Source of the DNA: Vibrio metoecus
GTDB lineage: Bacteria > Pseudomonadota > Gammaproteobacteria > Enterobacterales > Vibrionaceae
Direction: 5' to 3'
DNA: 64,000 nt
NCBI RefSeq assembly: GCF_009665255.1
Contig: NZ_CP035686.1
Span: forward strand, 2,298,001 to 2,362,000
The notes under the pieces were generated by a model that saw only the letters and a list, made by a program, of their open reading frames with translations, was not told where the DNA came from and searched no databases. Every line of letters starts with the position of its first letter. Position 1 is the first letter of the stretch. A program made the position numbers and the translations under genes. This document shows, in pieces, positions 25,051 to 34,586 of this stretch.

Positions 25051-26676
25051 ATGAAACTAAAAACCCAAGCCTATTTATTGTCTGCCCTCATACTTACAGC
25101 TCTACTTGCATTAACCGCAACTGGGCTATGGACTTTGCGAGTAGCGAGCAATTTAGATAACAAAGCGCGAGTGACCGAACTGTTCAACAGCGCCTATAGC
25201 ATCTTGACCGAGGTTGAGAAGCTAGCCCAAGAAGGCAAAATGTCTGAACCTGAAGCCAAAGCCCTTGCAACGCGTTTAATGCGCAACAATCTCTACAAAG
25301 ATAATGAATATGTGTATGTGGCGGATGAGAATATGACATTTGTCGCCACACCACTCGACCCACAGCTGCATGATACGAGCTTCAATGATTTTAAAGATGG
25401 CAAAGGCAATAGCGTTGGCCGCTTAATTCAAGATGTACTGCGTAATCAATCCGGCAAGTTGGTGGAATATACGTGGACACAAAAGCAAGCAGATGGCTCG
25501 ATTGAAGAAAAGCTCTCGATCGCGCGCAAAACGCCGCACTGGGGCTGGGTTGTCGGCACTGGGATAGGCTTTAACGAAGTGAATGCGCGTTTTTGGTCTA
25601 CCGCGCAATGGCAATTAAGCTTATGTGTGGTGATCGCCGTTGCGATTTTATCTCTGCTACTGATCGCGATTCGTAAAATACTGCTGATTATTGGCGGCGA
25701 ACCGAATGAGGTACGCAGCGCAGTACAAGCCGTAGCGCAAGGCCGAATTCGCACAGAATTCGCGACCAAAGCACCAAAAGAGAGCATTTATGGTGCCGTG
25801 CAACAGATGAGCAGCTCACTAGCAGATTTAGTGACCAAGCTTGAGCAATCCATGGTCGCTCTACGTTCTGAATTAGTTAGCGCAGGCACTCGCGCCAAAA
25901 GCATTGCCGAATTAACGGATAGCCAGCAGCAATCCACCGCGATGATTGCCACCGCGATGACCGAAATGGCCTCTTCAGCGAACCAAGTCGCCGATTCAGC
26001 GCGCGATACCGCATTCAACACCGATCAAGCGGATCAGCAAAGCCAGCATACGCAAAAACTCATCCACAACACGGTGAGTAACATTCAAGGCTTAGCGACC
26101 CAATTACACACCGCGAGCACCGCGGTTGCCGATCTGGATCAGGATGTGAAAAACATCGCCAAAGTGCTAGACGTAATTGGCGATATTGCAGAGCAAACTA
26201 ATTTACTGGCACTCAATGCGGCCATTGAAGCGGCTCGTGCCGGTGAACAAGGCCGAGGCTTTGCGGTGGTCGCTGATGAAGTGCGTAACTTAGCGGGGCG
26301 AACGCAAACGAGCACTAAAGAGATCCAACAGATGATCCACAATCTGCAGGAAGGCTCGCGTAATGCGATTCAAACCATCCAGATTTGTGGGCAAACCAGC
26401 CAAAGCAGCGTGCAAGAATCAGAAAATGCCGCTTCTGCGCTAGCATTGATTGTTGATGCGTTGGAGAGCGTCTCTTCGATGAGTCATCAAATTGCCACCG
26501 CAGCCGCAGAACAAACTCAAGTCAGTGATGATATTTCTCGTCGCATCAATATGATTGAAGAAAGTGGCACAAAATTAAGCCATGTGGTGACAGAAAGCCA
26601 TAACAGCACCCAAACCCTCACTAAGCTAGCACGTGAGTTAGAACAGTGGGCTGCACACTTTTCAGTAACACGTTAG
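25051..26676 (+). CDS. Methyl-accepting chemotaxis protein with a single Cache sensor
   Basis: Transmembrane chemoreceptor, 541 residues. TM1 about 8-28; periplasmic sCache_2-type sensor (about 35-185; NEYVYVADENMTFVATP, DFKDGKGNSVG, HWGWVVGTGI); TM2 about 190-212; HAMP-like stretch; cytoplasmic signalling domain with hairpin tip EQTNLLALNAAIEAARAGEQG and GFAVVADEVRNLAGRT (about 385-420). No C-terminal NWETF-like pentapeptide for CheR. The ligand is unknown; this Cache class often senses small organic acids, but that is family knowledge only. It sits alone between two tRNA clusters with its own terminator. Confidence 0.92.
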   Translation: MKLKTQAYLLSALILTALLALTATGLWTLRVASNLDNKARVTELFNSAYSILTEVEKLAQEGKMSEPEAKALATRLMRNNLYKDNEYVYVADENMTFVATPLDPQLHDTSFNDFKDGKGNSVGRLIQDVLRNQSGKLVEYTWTQKQADGSIEEKLSIARKTPHWGWVVGTGIGFNEVNARFWSTAQWQLSLCVVIAVAILSLLLIAIRKILLIIGGEPNEVRSAVQAVAQGRIRTEFATKAPKESIYGAVQQMSSSLADLVTKLEQSMVALRSELVSAGTRAKSIAELTDSQQQSTAMIATAMTEMASSANQVADSARDTAFNTDQADQQSQHTQKLIHNTVSNIQGLATQLHTASTAVADLDQDVKNIAKVLDVIGDIAEQTNLLALNAAIEAARAGEQGRGFAVVADEVRNLAGRTQTSTKEIQQMIHNLQEGSRNAIQTIQICGQTSQSSVQESENAASALALIVDALESVSSMSHQIATAAAEQTQVSDDISRRINMIEESGTKLSHVVTESHNSTQTLTKLARELEQWAAHFSVTR

Positions 26677-26757
26677 ATTGTATTTTAAATGCAACTACGG
26701 GGAGTAATAGCCCTGAACTGACTGGGTATCCACCGTTGTTTACTAGAAATGTTTATC

Positions 26758-26787
26758 AAGCACGTATTTTTACGTGCTTTTTTTGTT
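26758..26787 (+). terminator. Terminator after the chemoreceptor gene
   Basis: AAGCACGTA/TACGTGCTT stem, TTTT loop, then a T-rich run. Lies 81 bp past the stop. Confidence 0.85.
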
Positions 26788-26929
26788 TTTATGGTTTGAT
26801 AAAACCCATTGCTCTCTTTTGAAAATGAACTTTGTTGCCGATTCGGCGATAATTTGGCAAGCAAAATGGACAAAAACAGGCCATTAAGTATAGAAAAGCA
26901 ACAAACAACATTTTTTTTGGATTTTCATG

Positions 26930-26958
26930 TTGACGACTACCACGAAAACCCTTTTAAT
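26930..26958 (+). promoter_or_regulatory. Promoter of the second tRNA cluster
   Basis: TTGACG (26930-26935), 17-bp spacer, TTTAAT (26953-26958), same hexamers and spacing as the promoter at 24361. tRNA-Phe starts 10 bp later. Confidence 0.8.
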
Positions 26959-26968
26959 ACACCTCGTC

Positions 26969-27044
26969 GCCCGGATAGCTCAGTCGGTAGAGCAGAGGAT
27001 TGAAAATCCTCGTGTCGGTGGTTCGATTCCGCCTCCGGGCACCA
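26969..27044 (+). tRNA. tRNA-Phe (GAA)
   Basis: Identical in sequence to the copy at 24401. CCA encoded. First gene of the second cluster. Confidence 0.97.
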
Positions 27045-27085
27045 CAATTTTGATTGTTGGTGCTTGCACGAACAATAATAAATGT

Positions 27086-27161
<76 letters not shown>

Positions 27162-27180
27162 TTAAATTAAAATGAATAAT

Positions 27181-27256
27181 TCCTCCTTAGCTCAGTCGGT
27201 AGAGCGACGGACTGTTAATCCGCAGGTCGCTGGTTCAAGTCCAGCAGGAGGAGCCA
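27181..27256 (+). tRNA. tRNA-Asn (GTT)
   Basis: Identical to the copies at 24724 and 27380. 19 bp after tRNA-Thr. Confidence 0.97.
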
Positions 27257-27284
27257 ATTTCCAACTTGCATTGCAAGTTGACTT

Positions 27285-27360
<76 letters not shown>

Positions 27361-27379
27361 TTAAATTAAAAAGAATAAT

Positions 27380-27455
27380 TCCTCCTTAGCTCAGTCGGTA
27401 GAGCGACGGACTGTTAATCCGCAGGTCGCTGGTTCAAGTCCAGCAGGAGGAGCCA
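27380..27455 (+). tRNA. tRNA-Asn (GTT)
   Basis: Last tRNA of the second cluster, identical to the copy at 27181. Confidence 0.97.
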
Positions 27456-27462
27456 CTTTTAG

Positions 27463-27492
27463 AAACCCAGTCTTTGACTGGGTTTTATTTTA
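27463..27492 (+). terminator. Terminator of the second tRNA cluster
   Basis: AAACCCAGTC/GACTGGGTTT-type stem with a TTT loop followed by TTATTTTAT. Confidence 0.88.
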
Positions 27493-27602
27493 TCTGTCGT
27501 AATCCGTCCTACTCTAAAACCTAACGCTAACCGCTCTTTTAAATTCAAAAGAAAGGCAAACGGTTAGGTTTGCCTTAGAAAGGTTAGTGCTTAATGATGG
27601 TC

Positions 27603-28457
27603 TTACTTGATGCCTTTCTCCTTTCGGATCAGCTCATAAGCATGTTGGATTTGCTGTGATTTCTCTTTCGCTACGTTCATCATCTCTGGCGGTAAACCTT
27701 TCGCCATCAGCTTATCTGGGTGGTGCTCATTCATCAGCTTGCGATAAGCCCGCTTCACCTCTTGTGAGCTAGCCGTTTCACTCACCCCAAGTACTTCATA
27801 AGCATCGGCTAACTGGTTGCGTGATGAAGGCTGCTGCCATTGCTGACCACCACTAGATTGCTGTTGCGAACCACCGAAACCGCCTCCTTGCTGAAAGCGA
27901 AACGCGGCTTCTTGCATGCGTAAACGCCGTTCTAGCTGTTCAGAAGAGAAACCTAAACCACGCGCAATGCGGTGTAGTACATTGCGTTCGCTAGGGTGTA
28001 CATCACCATCGGCAAAAGCTGAAGAGACTTGCAGCTCAAGGAAAAACTGTAGCAGATCGAAACGCCCTCCCGTGGCAATTTTCACTCGTGCTAGCACCTG
28101 CTCAAGTGGAAAATCCACGTCTTTTCCCTCACGGAAAGCCTCTTGTGCCGCCCGCTTTTGCTCTACGGTCAAGTTCATGCGATCCATCATAATGGTCGCG
28201 AGTTGGATCTCTTCTTTGGTGACTTGCCCCTTGGCTTTTGCCACATGCCCCATCACCGAAAAGGCAGCTTTAAAAAACTCGTCCTGACGTTCCGCTTGAC
28301 TTGGTCCCGTACCAAAAGGACCACTTTGAAACCCCGCCTGATTTAGACGGCGAGCTTTATCGAATTGATGCCCTAAAAAGAGTCCAAAAATAGCGCCGAA
28401 AGGCCCACCAAACAGGAAGCCAAAAAAAGCGCCCAAAATTTTGCCAAAAATATGCAT
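27603..28457 (-). CDS. djlA: DnaJ-like membrane co-chaperone DjlA
   Basis: Type III J-protein anchored in the inner membrane. 284 residues. A single glycine-rich N-terminal membrane segment (about 5-30, GKILGAFFGFLFGGPFG), a TerB-like helical domain (about 60-180; SAFADGDVHPSERNVL), a Gly/Gln-rich linker (about 190-215) and a C-terminal J domain with YEVLGVSETASSQEVKRAY and the HPD tripeptide (about 260-262). It stimulates DnaK and is tied to envelope stress signalling (Rcs) in E. coli. Divergent from lptD, the usual order. Confidence 0.95.
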   Translation of the reverse strand: MHIFGKILGAFFGFLFGGPFGAIFGLFLGHQFDKARRLNQAGFQSGPFGTGPSQAERQDEFFKAAFSVMGHVAKAKGQVTKEEIQLATIMMDRMNLTVEQKRAAQEAFREGKDVDFPLEQVLARVKIATGGRFDLLQFFLELQVSSAFADGDVHPSERNVLHRIARGLGFSSEQLERRLRMQEAAFRFQQGGGFGGSQQQSSGGQQWQQPSSRNQLADAYEVLGVSETASSQEVKRAYRKLMNEHHPDKLMAKGLPPEMMNVAKEKSQQIQHAYELIRKEKGIK

Positions 28458-28603
28458 TATGTGCTCTCAATCTATGAATTTTTCTGGAGTGAAGTGGTCT
28501 GATAGTGGCGCAAGCGTCAATTTCCTTTATGATAAGGACCGTTCATATTTCAGGCTCCTAAGTTCGGAATCCATCAAGTTCAACAGGCCACAAGTTCAAC
28601 AGG

Positions 28604-30958
28604 ATGTACAACCCAATGTCATGCTTTTCCCGCACGTTTTTAGCCGCCTCAATTAGCGCTGCACTCTTTGCTCCTCAAACACAAGCAGAAGCGAGTGTGG
28701 ATGACAATCGCTCGAACCTGCCAAATGGCGAACAGTGTTTAGTCAGCCAGCCTGATCCAACTAGCCCCAGCCAACAGCCTATCAATGTCGAAGCGGATAA
28801 GCTAGAGGCAATCAATGGACAAAAGGCGACCTATTCAGGCAACGTTGTTGTCGTACAAGGCAAAAAACGTATCGCTGCTGATAACGTTACGTTACATCAA
28901 CAAGAAAACGTTGTGGTGGCTGAGGGCAATGTTCAGTTTAGTGATGGTGAGATCAAAACCCTATCGACCAAAGCAACCAATCATCTTAATACGGATGAAA
29001 TGACGCTAGAAAATACGAGCTACAAGTTCTTGTGTGAACCGGGGCGCGGCGAAGCGGTGTACGTATCTAAAACGGGCAAAGCGGTGTATGAAATTGAAGA
29101 TGGATCGATCACCTCATGCCCAGAAGGCAATAATGCGTGGCGCATGCGCGCTTCCAGCATTGATGTGGACCAGAATGAAGAGATTGCCACTTTCTATAAC
29201 CCGCGTCTTGAAGTGCAAAATGTACCCGTGTTCTATCTCCCCTATTTAACCGTGCCGATTGGGGACACCCGTAAAACGGGCTTCTTGTACCCAACCGCAT
29301 CTTACGGCTCACGAGATGGTTATGAATTTGAAGTACCTATCTACTGGAACTTGGCACCTAATTACGATTTAGAAACCACCTTCAACTACATGCAAAAGCG
29401 CGGTACACAACTCAATAGTGTATTTCGTTATCTGAGTGATTTGGGTGAAGGACAAATCAAGTCAGAGTATCTACCAGATGATCAACTTCATACAGAACAA
29501 GGGAATCGCTGGGCGCTTCAATATGAGCATAGTGGCATTTTCCAACAAGCTTGGAAATTTGAAATTGATTACTCAAAAGTCAGTGATATCAACTATTTTT
29601 CAGATTTAGACTCTGGTATCGGCAACCGTGAAGATGGACAACTCATCCAAGAGGGGCGCGCCACTTACCGTAGCGATAACTGGGATGCTGCGCTGTTGGT
29701 GCGTGATTTCCAACTGCTGACCAAGGATACCACTAGCACTAACTTGCCTTATCGCTTAATGCCGCAGCTCAGCTACAACTACTATGCTCCAGAGACGATG
29801 AAATATCTGGATCTTGACCTTATCAGTCATATTTCGCGCTTTGAGACAGACGCAAGAGGCAAACCTTCTGCGACTCGAGTACATATTGAACCGGGGCTAA
29901 AAATTCCATTTAGCAATACGTGGGGCAACTGGACAACCGAAGCACGTGTGTTAGGTACCTACTATCAACAAGATATTGATAAGACCACGGATGCCAAACT
30001 GGAAGAGAGTGTGACACGCGTTATCCCTGAGATTCGTAGTGTAGCCGGTATTGTGCTTGAACGAGATACGGTGCTACTGGACAATTACACTCAAACTCTG
30101 GAGCCAAAAATTCAGTATCTCTATGTTCCCAAAGAAGATCAGAGCAATATTGGCCTGTATGACTCCACGTTGTTGCAAACTGACTACTATGGCCTGTTCC
30201 GTAGCCGTAAATACAGCGGCGTAGATCGCATCGAATCCGCTAACCAAATCAGCTATGGCGCATCGACTCGCTTCTTTGATGATAGTTATAAAGAACGCCT
30301 CAATATCGCGTTCGGTCAAATTTTCTATCTCGATGGCAACTTCAACCCATCGGTGAAAAACCCAGATAACCAGTCGAGCTACTCGGCTTGGGCGGTTGAA
30401 ATGGATTTCAACTTTGCCGACTATCTGTTCTACCATGGTGGGGTTCAATATGACATTGACGGCCAAGGGATTCAGCTTGGAAACAGTACGTTAGAATATC
30501 GCTCTAACGGTGGTTATATTCAAACTAACTATCGCTATGTGGCGAAGGATTACATTCTAAATACTGTAGGAGATAGCATTACCAACATTAATGACATTAC
30601 CAAAGACGGTATTTCACAAGCAGGGATCTTGGCGGGTTACCAACTGAGCCGTAAATGGTCTGCCAGCGGCCAGTATTACTATGACCTGACAACCGATGAA
30701 GCGTTAGAGTGGCTCGCTAACCTCACTTATACCTCAGATTGTTGGTATATGGGGTTCACCTACAGTAACCAACTTAAAAGCTGGGATGGCAACTTCGTGA
30801 CCGACCCATACGCCACTCCAATCTATGAAAATAACTTCAGTTTCAATATTGGGATTATTGGCTTTGGCACCAGCATAGGTGCAGGTTCTAGCATGGCTGG
30901 CGTAGATAGCGCAGGAAACTCTCTCGGCTACGGACGTCCATTCTTCCTAAACAACTAA
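28604..30958 (+). CDS. lptD: LPS-assembly protein LptD
   Basis: Outer-membrane beta-barrel that inserts lipopolysaccharide into the outer leaflet with LptE. 784 residues. A signal peptide covers about residues 1-28, followed by an OstA/LptA-like beta-jellyroll (about 55-190; INVEADKLEAINGQKATYSGNV) and a barrel with WNLAPNYDLETTFNYMQKRG. Four cysteines (GEQCL, KFLCEP, ITSCPE, SDCWY) can form the stabilising disulfides; the E. coli tandem Cys-Cys at the C-terminus is a single Cys here. The start is MYNPMSCFSR (AGG 4 nt upstream); MSCFSR, 4 codons on, is possible. Leads the lptD-surA-pdxA-rsmA-apaG-apaH operon. Confidence 0.95.
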   Translation: MYNPMSCFSRTFLAASISAALFAPQTQAEASVDDNRSNLPNGEQCLVSQPDPTSPSQQPINVEADKLEAINGQKATYSGNVVVVQGKKRIAADNVTLHQQENVVVAEGNVQFSDGEIKTLSTKATNHLNTDEMTLENTSYKFLCEPGRGEAVYVSKTGKAVYEIEDGSITSCPEGNNAWRMRASSIDVDQNEEIATFYNPRLEVQNVPVFYLPYLTVPIGDTRKTGFLYPTASYGSRDGYEFEVPIYWNLAPNYDLETTFNYMQKRGTQLNSVFRYLSDLGEGQIKSEYLPDDQLHTEQGNRWALQYEHSGIFQQAWKFEIDYSKVSDINYFSDLDSGIGNREDGQLIQEGRATYRSDNWDAALLVRDFQLLTKDTTSTNLPYRLMPQLSYNYYAPETMKYLDLDLISHISRFETDARGKPSATRVHIEPGLKIPFSNTWGNWTTEARVLGTYYQQDIDKTTDAKLEESVTRVIPEIRSVAGIVLERDTVLLDNYTQTLEPKIQYLYVPKEDQSNIGLYDSTLLQTDYYGLFRSRKYSGVDRIESANQISYGASTRFFDDSYKERLNIAFGQIFYLDGNFNPSVKNPDNQSSYSAWAVEMDFNFADYLFYHGGVQYDIDGQGIQLGNSTLEYRSNGGYIQTNYRYVAKDYILNTVGDSITNINDITKDGISQAGILAGYQLSRKWSASGQYYYDLTTDEALEWLANLTYTSDCWYMGFTYSNQLKSWDGNFVTDPYATPIYENNFSFNIGIIGFGTSIGAGSSMAGVDSAGNSLGYGRPFFLNN

Positions 30959-30964
30959 TTCGCT

Positions 30965-30985
30965 TAGCCTGAGAGTAACTCAGGC
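30965..30985 (+). other. Hairpin between lptD and surA
   Basis: AGCCTGAG/CTCAGGCT stem, AGTAA loop, no T-run. More likely a transcript-stability element within the operon than a terminator. Confidence 0.5.
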
Positions 30986-31011
30986 TACCAACATTTCAGA
31001 TAGGACTGCAC

Positions 31012-32307
31012 ATGAAATTGTGGAAACCCACATTAATTAGCCTCCTCGGCACACTGACTCTGTTTAATGCTCACGCGGAACTTCAGCAATTGGATAGTGT
31101 TGCCGTTATCGTCAATAGTGGCGTGATATTACAAAGTGACGTGGATGGTGCACTGAAAACCGTGAAGGCGAATGCCAAGCAAAATAAGCAACCTTTACCA
31201 CAAGAAAGTGTTTTGCGTGAACAAGTGCTGGAAAAACTGATCATCGATACCTTGCAGCAGCAAGAAGCCGATAGAATCGGGGTAAAAATTGATGACAATC
31301 GTTTAAACGATGCGATTAAAGAGATCGCCAAAAGCAATCAACAAACCCAAGAGCAATTAATTGCCGCTGTAGCCCAAGAAGGCCTAACCTACCCTGAATT
31401 TCGTGAACAAGTGCGTAAAGAGATGGCCGCCAGTGATGCGCGTAATGCACTCGTTCGTCGTCGAATCAATATTCTCCCCGCCGAGGTCGACACCTTAGCC
31501 GAGCTATTGGCTAAAGAAACCGATGCAACGGTGCAATACAAAATTAGTCATATCCAACTTCGCGTTGAAGATGGACAGGACAAGAGTGAAGCGGAATCGC
31601 TAGCCAACAAACTGGTGACGGAACTCAAGCAGGGCTCTGATTTTGCGAAAATGGCCTATACCTACTCCAAGGGGCCTAAAGCGCTACAGGGTGGTGACTG
31701 GGGATGGATGCGTAAAGAAGAAATGCCGACCATCTTTGCAGATCAGATCAAAATGCAAAACAAAGGCAGCGTTATCGGCCCATTCCGCAGTGGCGTCGGT
31801 TTTCACATTCTAAAAATTGACGATGTAAAAGGCTTAGAAACCGTTGCCGTGACGGAAGTGAATGCTCGCCATATTCTGATCAAACCAACAATCATTCTTA
31901 GCGATGATGGTGCACAAAAACAGCTCAATGAATTCGTACAGCGCATCAAAAATGGGGAAGTCACTTTTGCGGAACTCGCTCAGCAGTACAGCCAAGATCC
32001 AGGTTCAGCGGCACAAAAAGGTGAGCTAGGCTATCAAACGCCAGATCTGTATGTTCCAGAGTTTAAGCACCAAGTTGAAACCTTACCGGTTGGACAAATC
32101 AGTGAGCCATTTAAAACCGTACATGGTTGGCACATTGTTGAGGTTTTAGATCGCCGTCAAGTCGATCGCACCGACTCCGCCCTGAAAAATAAAGCGTACC
32201 GAATCCTGTTCAACCGTAAATTCAATGAAGAAGCGAGTGCTTGGTTGCAAGAATTGCGTGCCAGTGCCTTTGTGGAAGTTCTGAAGGACGAAAAGGATGA
32301 GCAGTAA
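31012..32307 (+). CDS. surA: Periplasmic chaperone / peptidyl-prolyl isomerase SurA
   Basis: Escorts unfolded outer-membrane proteins to the BAM complex. 431 residues. A signal peptide covers 1-22 (ending NAHA). SurA N-domain (about 25-165; LDSVAVIVNSGVILQSDVD), then two parvulin domains (about 173-275 and 284-382) with ARHILIKPTIILSDDGA and FAELAQQYSQDPGS in the second. LptD, encoded just upstream, is a classic SurA client. Overlaps pdxA by 11 bases. Confidence 0.96.
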   Translation: MKLWKPTLISLLGTLTLFNAHAELQQLDSVAVIVNSGVILQSDVDGALKTVKANAKQNKQPLPQESVLREQVLEKLIIDTLQQQEADRIGVKIDDNRLNDAIKEIAKSNQQTQEQLIAAVAQEGLTYPEFREQVRKEMAASDARNALVRRRINILPAEVDTLAELLAKETDATVQYKISHIQLRVEDGQDKSEAESLANKLVTELKQGSDFAKMAYTYSKGPKALQGGDWGWMRKEEMPTIFADQIKMQNKGSVIGPFRSGVGFHILKIDDVKGLETVAVTEVNARHILIKPTIILSDDGAQKQLNEFVQRIKNGEVTFAELAQQYSQDPGSAAQKGELGYQTPDLYVPEFKHQVETLPVGQISEPFKTVHGWHIVEVLDRRQVDRTDSALKNKAYRILFNRKFNEEASAWLQELRASAFVEVLKDEKDEQ

Positions 32308-33289
32308 ACGAATTATTGTTACTGCGGGAGAACCTGCGGGGATAGGCCCAGATCTCGTTCTCGCCCTCTCAGCGCAGGATTGGCCACATCAACTGGTAGT
32401 ATGTGCCGATAAAACCTTGCTTGCCGAACGTGCTGAACAACTAGGCATTCATGTTAAGCTACTGGATTATCAACACAATAATCCAGTACAACCACAACAA
32501 GCCGGCACTCTTTTAGTCGAGCATATTCCTCTAGCAGAGCCCGTGTCCGCAGGCCAACTCAATCCTGCCAATGGACACTATGTGTTAAAAACACTGGAAA
32601 GAGCGGCAAAAGGCTGTATGAATGGCGAGTTTGATGCTATTGTCACCGGCCCTGTGCACAAGGGGGTAATCAACCGTGCGGGTGTTACCTTCAGTGGACA
32701 TACTGAGTTTTTTGCCGAGCAATCGAACACCCCTTTGGTGGTAATGATGCTTGCCACAGAAGGCTTACGAACAGCTCTAGTTACCACTCATCTGCCTCTC
32801 GCAGAAGTGCCAAAAGCTGTTACCAGTGAACGTCTAGAACAGATCATTCACATTCTCCACAAGGATTTAGTCGAGAAATTTGCCATTGCTGAGCCTAAAA
32901 TTTACGTGTGTGGCTTAAACCCACATGCAGGTGAAGACGGCGTGTTAGGCATGGAGGAGATCGAAACCATCACTCCAACCCTACAGCGTTTGCGTGAGCA
33001 ATATGGCATGCAATTGGTTGGCCCACTGCCAGCTGATACCATTTTTAGTGAAAAATACTTGCAACAAGCCGATGCCGTACTCGGGATGTACCACGATCAA
33101 GTACTTCCCGTGCTCAAATACAAAGGCTTTGGCCGCTCAGTCAATATTACTCTGGGACTGCCTTTTATCCGCACTTCAGTGGATCACGGCACCGCATTGG
33201 ATCTTGCTGGAACGGGTCAAGCCGATGCAGGAAGCTTCTGGACCGCATTGGCTTACGCAATAGAATTAGTTGATAAAAAAGCGAAATAA
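32297..33289 (+). CDS. pdxA: 4-hydroxythreonine-4-phosphate dehydrogenase
   Basis: Pyridoxal-phosphate synthesis enzyme: NAD-dependent oxidation of 4-phosphohydroxy-L-threonine, with decarboxylation. 330 residues. ITVTAGEPAGIGPDL at the start, TGPVHKGVINRAG (about 117-129), metal His in FSGHTEFF, NPHAGEDGVLG, and GMYHDQVLPVLKYKGFGRSVN near the C-terminus. Overlaps surA and is followed by rsmA after 13 bp. Confidence 0.96.
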   Translation: MSSKRIIVTAGEPAGIGPDLVLALSAQDWPHQLVVCADKTLLAERAEQLGIHVKLLDYQHNNPVQPQQAGTLLVEHIPLAEPVSAGQLNPANGHYVLKTLERAAKGCMNGEFDAIVTGPVHKGVINRAGVTFSGHTEFFAEQSNTPLVVMMLATEGLRTALVTTHLPLAEVPKAVTSERLEQIIHILHKDLVEKFAIAEPKIYVCGLNPHAGEDGVLGMEEIETITPTLQRLREQYGMQLVGPLPADTIFSEKYLQQADAVLGMYHDQVLPVLKYKGFGRSVNITLGLPFIRTSVDHGTALDLAGTGQADAGSFWTALAYAIELVDKKAK

Positions 33290-33302
33290 CTTCGAGAACA
33301 CT

Positions 33303-34121
33303 ATGAGAAATGATGTCCACTTAGGGCACAAAGCACGTAAACGCTTTGGTCAAAACTTCCTCAATGATCCTTACATCATTGATGGTATTGTGTCGGCGAT
33401 TAATCCAAGACCGGGGCAAAACTTGGTTGAAATCGGCCCAGGATTAGGCGCAATCACAGAACCGGTAGGACGTGAAGTGGATAAGTTCACTGTCATCGAA
33501 CTTGACCGTGATCTCGCAGAGCGCTTGCGTAATCATCCCGAATTAGCAAGCAAGCTGACGATCCACGAAGGCGACGCCATGCGTTTTGACTTCAAACAGC
33601 TGGTTAAACCAAACAACAAACTTCGCGTGTTTGGTAACTTGCCTTACAACATTTCAACACCACTGATGTTCCACCTGTTTGAATTCCACCGTGACATTCA
33701 AGACATGCACTTCATGCTGCAAAAAGAGGTGGTCAACCGTTTAGCGGCAGGCCCTGGCAGCAAAGCTTATGGCCGCCTAACCGTGATGGCGCAATACTAT
33801 TGTAAAGTGGTTCCTGTATTGGAAGTGCCGCCAACGGCGTTTGTGCCACCACCGAAAGTGGACTCTGCGGTCGTACGTCTGGTGCCATATGAAGATCTCC
33901 CACACCCAGCGACCAGCTTAGAGTGGTTAGATCGCGTGGTACGTGAAGGCTTTAACCAACGCCGTAAAACCGTGCGTAACTGCTACAAAGGTTTGGTTGA
34001 GCCAGAAACGCTGGAGGCATTGGGTATCAACCCAGGCATGCGCCCAGAAAACCTGACCTTAGCTCAGTTTGTGGCAGTAGCGAACTGGCTTGATGCCCAG
34101 CATCAAAAAGCTCATGCATAA
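33303..34121 (+). CDS. rsmA: 16S rRNA dimethyladenosine transferase RsmA (KsgA)
   Basis: Dimethylates A1518 and A1519 of 16S rRNA during small-subunit assembly. The ATG at 33303 (MRNDVHLGHKARKRFGQNFL) gives 272 residues; the ATG at 33270 lies inside pdxA. AdoMet motif EIGPGLGAITEPV (about 44-56), IELDRDLAERL, the catalytic NLPYNIST motif (about 112-119), and C-terminal NQRRKTVRNCYKG. Operon member between pdxA and apaG. Confidence 0.96.
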   Translation: MRNDVHLGHKARKRFGQNFLNDPYIIDGIVSAINPRPGQNLVEIGPGLGAITEPVGREVDKFTVIELDRDLAERLRNHPELASKLTIHEGDAMRFDFKQLVKPNNKLRVFGNLPYNISTPLMFHLFEFHRDIQDMHFMLQKEVVNRLAAGPGSKAYGRLTVMAQYYCKVVPVLEVPPTAFVPPPKVDSAVVRLVPYEDLPHPATSLEWLDRVVREGFNQRRKTVRNCYKGLVEPETLEALGINPGMRPENLTLAQFVAVANWLDAQHQKAHA

Positions 34122-34127
34122 TCCAAT

Positions 34128-34154
34128 AGGACGACATTAAGTCGTCCTTTGTTT
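34128..34154 (+). terminator. Terminator after rsmA
   Basis: AGGACGAC/GTCGTCCT stem, ATTAA loop, followed by TTGTTTA. May partly uncouple apaG-apaH. Confidence 0.75.
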
Positions 34155-34195
34155 ATCGCCACTAGGTTATACCCAACTAGGCCGAGGAGTCGCTC

Positions 34196-34576
34196 ATGGA
34201 TGTTTCGCTTCCCTGCATCAAAATTCAGGTTCAAACTCGCTACATTGAGGAACAATCCGATCCTGAATATCAGCGCTTTGTGTTTGCTTATCTGATCACG
34301 ATTAAGAATCTCAGCACTCAAACCGTGCAGCTATTAGGCCGTCGTTGGCTAATCACAGACGCCGATGGTAAGCAGACCGTAGTGGAAGGTGATGGTGTGA
34401 TGGGAGAACAGCCATACATTCAAGCCAACGATGAATATACCTACAGCAGTGGTACAGCACTGGATACACCGATAGGTGTGATGCAAGGCCAGTACCTAAT
34501 GGTTGATGAACAAGGTGGGTCTTTCTCGGTAGAAATTGAACCGTTTCGTCTAGCGGTTCCTCATATCCTGAATTAA
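34196..34576 (+). CDS. apaG: ApaG protein
   Basis: Small ApaG-domain protein (fibronectin-III-like fold), 126 residues: IKIQVQTRYIEEQSDPEYQRFVFAY, TVQLLGRRWLITDADG and YTYSSGTALDTPIGVMQGQY are all family hallmarks. A role in cation efflux was suggested for Salmonella CorD. Sits between rsmA and apaH as in E. coli, 10 bp before apaH. Confidence 0.94.
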   Translation: MDVSLPCIKIQVQTRYIEEQSDPEYQRFVFAYLITIKNLSTQTVQLLGRRWLITDADGKQTVVEGDGVMGEQPYIQANDEYTYSSGTALDTPIGVMQGQYLMVDEQGGSFSVEIEPFRLAVPHILN

Positions 34577-34586
34577 CGGAGTTTGT

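Noticed and set aside
34160..34185. TATACCCAACTA before apaG resembles an ERIC left end
   Set aside because: Only about 12 bases match and no palindrome or right end follows, so chance is as good an explanation.
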